Position numbers and translations under genes: made by a program
Shown here: piece by piece, positions 60,803-64,000 of the stretch
Layout: each line of letters opens with the position of its first letter
Numbering within the stretch: position 1 is the stretch's first letter
The notes under the pieces: model-generated
The model's input: the letters and a program-made list of their open reading frames with translations, nothing else
The model's database searches: none
Told to the model about the DNA's origin: nothing
Assembly: GCF_034356035.1 (NCBI RefSeq)
Contig: NZ_CP136423.1
Span: 1,302,001-1,366,000, forward strand
Length of the DNA stretch: 64,000 bases
Direction: 5' to 3'
From: Blautia hydrogenotrophica DSM 10507
GTDB lineage: Bacteria; Bacillota; Clostridia; Lachnospirales; Lachnospiraceae

Positions 60803-62020
60803 ATGAGAAATCAAGATTGGTATGATCTTGGAGATAAAGTACAAAATCTTGTTCAGGATGCAATAAATTCAAAGGATTTCAGACAATTGAACGAGAATAT
60901 CACAAGGACTCTAGACAGGGCAGTTCGGGACGGCGGAGAAGTTTTAAGGAATGTCTTTGGACAGGAGTTTGAAGAACGCTCAAGGGGTAGAGGTTATACG
61001 CGCAGAACGGTTAGAAGACCTGCGCAGCCGGAACAAAGGAGAAACGCTGAGACTCAGCTTCAGCCTAGGATGCAGAGAATGTTATATTCCAGAACCGGCG
61101 GTCCAAAGGCCCAGGGAATTATGGAAATTATGGCAGGAGCTGTGCTTTTGGCTTTCGGAGGCTTTACGGCTTTGGGAATACTGGTGGCTTTTTTTAGCGG
61201 ATTGTCGGCGGGAAGCGGTCTGGTCGTCGGTGTGGTCATGCTGCTGGTCGCAGGCGCGGGAGGATTTGTACTGTCGCGGGGACTGAGGCTGAACCGAATG
61301 GTGAACCATTTTCGATGGTTTTGTACCAGACTGCGCGGACGTACTTACTGTGAGATTCAGGAGCTTTCCAGATATGTGGGAAAAAGCGAAAAAGAGATTC
61401 GCAGGGAGCTTTGTTACATGATTTCCAAGGGATGGTTCCGTCAGGGACACTTGGATTCCAGTGGAACTACGCTGATTACCAGCAACCAGACCTATGAGGA
61501 GTATCAGAAGCTTCAAAAGCAGCGGGAAGAGCTTCAAAGGGAGCAGGAAGCGGAGAAAAGTTCCATGACTGGTTCCGACCAGGAAGTGCAGGAGGTGCTA
61601 GAGCGAGGGACTCATTATCTGAGACAGATCAAAGAGAGCAACGAAGCGATTCCGGGAGAACTGATTTCTGAGAAGATTTCCCACATGGAGACGGTGGTGC
61701 AGAGAATTCTGCTCAGGGCCAAGGAGCATCCTGAGGTGATTAAAGATTTGGACAAATTAATGGATTACTATCTTCCCACCACGGTAAAACTTTTGGATGC
61801 CTATGAAGAGATGGTCTCCCAGCCCGTGCAAGGGGAGAATATCAGAAACTCCAAGAAAGAGATTGAGGATACTCTGGACACGTTGAATATTGCCTTTGAG
61901 AAAATTCTGGACTCCATTTTTCAGAATGAAGCCTGGGATATCTCCAGTGATATCAGTGTTTTGCACACGATTTTGGCCCAGGAGGGACTTACGAGAGACG
62001 ATTTTCAGAAAATGAAGTAA
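60803..62020 (+). CDS. xpaC: XpaC-family (5-bromo-4-chloroindolyl phosphate hydrolysis) protein
   Basis: About 405 residues from ATG 60803, 6 bases after GGAGG. Two membrane helices near 110-160 (IMAGAVLLAFGGFTALGI; VGVVMLLVAGAGGFVL) precede a winged-helix-like part (YCEIQELSRYVGKSEKEIRR) and a helical C-terminal domain typical of XpaC, ending VQRILLRAKEHPEVIKDL and LPTTVKLLDAYEEM. XpaC and TelA/YaaN genes form a conserved pair, as here. The enzymatic name is historical; a membrane stress role is likely. Confidence 0.8.
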   Translation: MRNQDWYDLGDKVQNLVQDAINSKDFRQLNENITRTLDRAVRDGGEVLRNVFGQEFEERSRGRGYTRRTVRRPAQPEQRRNAETQLQPRMQRMLYSRTGGPKAQGIMEIMAGAVLLAFGGFTALGILVAFFSGLSAGSGLVVGVVMLLVAGAGGFVLSRGLRLNRMVNHFRWFCTRLRGRTYCEIQELSRYVGKSEKEIRRELCYMISKGWFRQGHLDSSGTTLITSNQTYEEYQKLQKQREELQREQEAEKSSMTGSDQEVQEVLERGTHYLRQIKESNEAIPGELISEKISHMETVVQRILLRAKEHPEVIKDLDKLMDYYLPTTVKLLDAYEEMVSQPVQGENIRNSKKEIEDTLDTLNIAFEKILDSIFQNEAWDISSDISVLHTILAQEGLTRDDFQKMK

Positions 62021-62037
62021 AGAAGGGATAGAGAACG

Positions 62038-63183
62038 ATGACAGAAGAATGGAAAGATTTGGAGCAGGATGTGCCTACTTTGACGCTGGACCCGGGGATG
62101 TTAAAAGAAGAAAAAACAAAATCCCAGGTGCTGACAGAAGAACGGCAGCCAGAACCTATGGATGAGAGTATTCTCTCTGAGGAAGAACGAAAAATGGTGG
62201 ATGCGTTTGCAGCCCAGATCGATTTGACAAATACAAATCAGATTCTCCAGTACGGGGCAGGGACACAAAAAAAGATGGCTGATTTTTCTGAGACTGCTCT
62301 GGAGAATGTAAAGACTCAGGATTTAGGAGAAGTGGGAGAGCTGATTGCTGGTGTGGTCAATGAGTTGAAGAATTTCGACGCAGAAGAGGAAAAAGGATTC
62401 TTTGGGTTTTTTAAGAAACAGTCGAACCGTATCAACAGTATGAAAATCCGCTATGAGAAGGCCGAGGTCAATGTGGGCAAAATTGTGGAGGCACTGAAAG
62501 GACATCAGATGCGTCTTTTGAAGGACTCTGCGATTTTGGATAAGATGTATGCCCAGAATTTGGTGTATTTCAAGGAACTCTCCATGTATATTCTGGCGGG
62601 AAAGAAGAAATTGAAAGAAACGAGAGAGGGACGATTAAAGGAACTGATGGCGAAGGCGCAGATGGGAGGACGTCCTGAGGATGCCCAGGAGGCAAAAGAT
62701 CTCGATACGATGTGTAACCGGTTTGAAAAGAAGCTGCATGATTTAGAGCTGACGAGAATGATTTCCATTCAGACAGCTCCGCAGATTCGGTTGGTTCAGA
62801 ACAACGATACGGTTATGGTGGAAAAAATTCAGACAACGATCGTCAATACCATTCCTCTCTGGAAAAGTCAGATGGTGCTAGCGCTTGGAATTGCGCATTC
62901 CACAGAGGCTGCCAGAGCACAAAGAGAGGTCACAGATATGACCAATGAGCTGCTGAGAAAGAATGCACAGACGCTTCAGATGGCCACTGTTGAGACGGCG
63001 AAAGAGGCTGAGCGAGGGATTGTGGATATGGAGACTCTGAAAAATACGAACGATTCTTTAATCCATACGCTGGACGAAGTGATGAGAATTCAGCAGGAAG
63101 GACGCGAGAAGCGCAGGCAGGCGGAGATTGAGATTCGTCAGATGGAGGATGAATTGAAGAAGAAATTGCTGGAGATTCGCTGA
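62038..63183 (+). CDS. telA: TelA-family toxic anion resistance protein (second)
   Basis: 381 residues, fully helical. KGFFGFFKKQSNRINSMKIR, MYILAGKKKLKETREGRL and IQTAPQIRLVQNNDTVMVEK are TelA/YaaN marks. The start has GAGA-type spacing 17 bases after the XpaC stop. It resembles the TelA of the Ter island (40252) in layout but not closely in sequence, so it is the XpaC-linked paralogue. Cytoplasmic, probably membrane-associated through XpaC. Confidence 0.83.
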   Translation: MTEEWKDLEQDVPTLTLDPGMLKEEKTKSQVLTEERQPEPMDESILSEEERKMVDAFAAQIDLTNTNQILQYGAGTQKKMADFSETALENVKTQDLGEVGELIAGVVNELKNFDAEEEKGFFGFFKKQSNRINSMKIRYEKAEVNVGKIVEALKGHQMRLLKDSAILDKMYAQNLVYFKELSMYILAGKKKLKETREGRLKELMAKAQMGGRPEDAQEAKDLDTMCNRFEKKLHDLELTRMISIQTAPQIRLVQNNDTVMVEKIQTTIVNTIPLWKSQMVLALGIAHSTEAARAQREVTDMTNELLRKNAQTLQMATVETAKEAERGIVDMETLKNTNDSLIHTLDEVMRIQQEGREKRRQAEIEIRQMEDELKKKLLEIR

Positions 63184-63206
63184 GTATAGAATAGAAGGAG
63201 AAGATT

Positions 63207-64000
63207 ATGTATCGAGATCATACCAGAGTGATCGCCATTGGCGACCGGGTGATCGGCGGGGGAAATCCTGTGCTGATTCAATCTATGACAAACACAAAGA
63301 CGGAGGATGTGAAGGCGACGGTGGAACAGATTTTATCGCTGGAACAGGCGGGCTGTGAGATCATCCGCTGTGCGGTTCCGAGCCATGAGGCTGCCCGGGC
63401 TTTGTCAGAGATTAAACGGCAGATTCATATTCCTCTTGTGGCGGACATTCACTTTGATTATAGACTGGCTATTGAGGCCATGGAAAACGGAGCGGATAAG
63501 ATTCGAATCAATCCGGGAAATATCGGCAGCCGTGAGAGAATTCAGGCTGTGGTAGACGTGGCGAAGGAACGGAAAGTTCCAATTCGAGTCGGTGTAAACA
63601 GTGGTTCTCTGGAAAAAGAACTGGTGGAGAAGTATCACGGAGTGACCGCGAAAGGCTTGGTGGAGAGTGCACTTGATAAGGTCAGAACGATTGAGGAGAT
63701 GGGATACGATCAGCTGGTGATCAGCATTAAATCCTCAGATGTGTTGATGTGCGCGAAAGCTCATGAGCTGATTGCCAGGGAGACAGATTATCCGCTGCAT
63801 GTGGGAATCACGGAGGCGGGAACGCTGTATTCCGGCACGATTAAATCGGCTGTGGGGCTGGGAATTATTTTGAATCAGGGGATCGGAGACACCATAAGGG
63901 TATCACTGACCGGAGCTCCTCTAGAGGAAGTGAAGGCGGCGAAGAGAATCTTAAAAACCCTGGGGCTTCGTAACGGAGGCATTGAGGTAGTCTCTTGTCC
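63207..64000 (+). CDS. ispG: 4-hydroxy-3-methylbut-2-enyl diphosphate synthase, 5' part (cut by window end)
   Basis: The first 264 codons are present and no stop occurs before the window end. IGGGNPVLIQSMTNTKTEDV, IIRCAVPSHEAARAL, PLVADIHFDYRLAIEA, KIRINPGNIGSRERI and HVGITEAGTLYSGTIKSA are GcpE/IspG signatures. The 4Fe-4S Cys residues lie in the missing C-terminal part. It catalyses the penultimate step of the MEP isoprenoid pathway. AAGGAG precedes ATG 63207; it lies 23 bases after telA. Confidence 0.93.
   Translation, partial: MYRDHTRVIAIGDRVIGGGNPVLIQSMTNTKTEDVKATVEQILSLEQAGCEIIRCAVPSHEAARALSEIKRQIHIPLVADIHFDYRLAIEAMENGADKIRINPGNIGSRERIQAVVDVAKERKVPIRVGVNSGSLEKELVEKYHGVTAKGLVESALDKVRTIEEMGYDQLVISIKSSDVLMCAKAHELIARETDYPLHVGITEAGTLYSGTIKSAVGLGIILNQGIGDTIRVSLTGAPLEEVKAAKRILKTLGLRNGGIEVVSC

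Noticed and set aside
60362..60825. Overlapping frames in the mosaic repeat after folA
   Set aside because: They run through the terminator and repeat modules and lack protein-like conservation between repeat copies.
1..64000. CRISPR arrays, tRNA or rRNA genes, prophage
   Set aside because: No regularly spaced repeats, no cloverleaf or rRNA sequence and no phage structural genes were recognised by reading.

Overview
The window looks like a chromosomal segment of a Gram-positive Clostridia, most likely a gut-type Lachnospiraceae. The grounds are strong AGGAGG-type ribosome sites, LytTR/GHKL two-component pairs, VanZ proteins, TerD/TelA/XpaC stress genes, a preQ1-I riboswitch in front of queT, and CpsB/BY-kinase capsule control. 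This placement is inference; no rRNA or tRNA gene was recognised. The window opens inside a UDP-glucose dehydrogenase gene and closes inside ispG.

1-14,520 (AT-rich): surface polysaccharide genes in two convergent blocks. The + block has ugd (3' part), a GT2, a Wzy-like polymerase/ligase, a pyruvyltransferase, a TupA-like ATP-grasp protein, an F420-dehydrogenase-beta-like protein, a small ferredoxin and a flippase. The - block has a GT4, a CDP-alcohol phosphotransferase, a GT2, a GT11 fucosyltransferase, a second flippase and an EpsG-like polymerase. 14,520-17,590 is a decayed zone with a VanZ gene, a ruined ABC exporter running into an ADP-ribosylglycohydrolase gene, and an IS1634-like transposase remnant.

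17,590-32,332 (clearly GC-richer): the most interesting part. A leftward pair (PF14907-type nucleotidyltransferase, LCP ligase) diverges from a rightward operon: LytTR regulator, GHKL kinase, PqqD-like peptide-binding protein, radical SAM/SPASM enzyme, a 119-residue Trp/Gly-rich candidate precursor, an HPr-kinase-like protein, an ABC exporter, then two Wzz/BY-kinase fusions, each with an Ig-like partner, and a CpsB-type phosphatase. I read this as a RiPP-like maturation and export cassette built into a capsule-control operon. The regulator gene contains a run of ten G that puts it out of frame in this sequence, which suggests an ON/OFF contingency switch.

32,333-36,500: a preQ1-I riboswitch with terminator controls queT-queF-queC. 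These are followed by a Ter-type stress island (34,320-46,821): PRTase-TRSP, StiP/PELOTA, an HpcH-like lyase (reverse), YceG, TelA, three TerD proteins, a Ca2+ P-type ATPase and a HAD phosphatase.

46,900-64,000: a BceAB-like transporter diverges from a LytTR/GHKL pair, with two pairs of 21-bp-spaced direct repeats between them. Next come a hotdog thioesterase, a MITE and mosaic intergenic repeats, and a 53-codon membrane protein gene. An odd operon (two sugar-type permeases, an HlyD adaptor and a MacB-like ectodomain protein) is followed by a VanY-like peptidase, VanZ, thyA-folA, xpaC-telA and the start of ispG.
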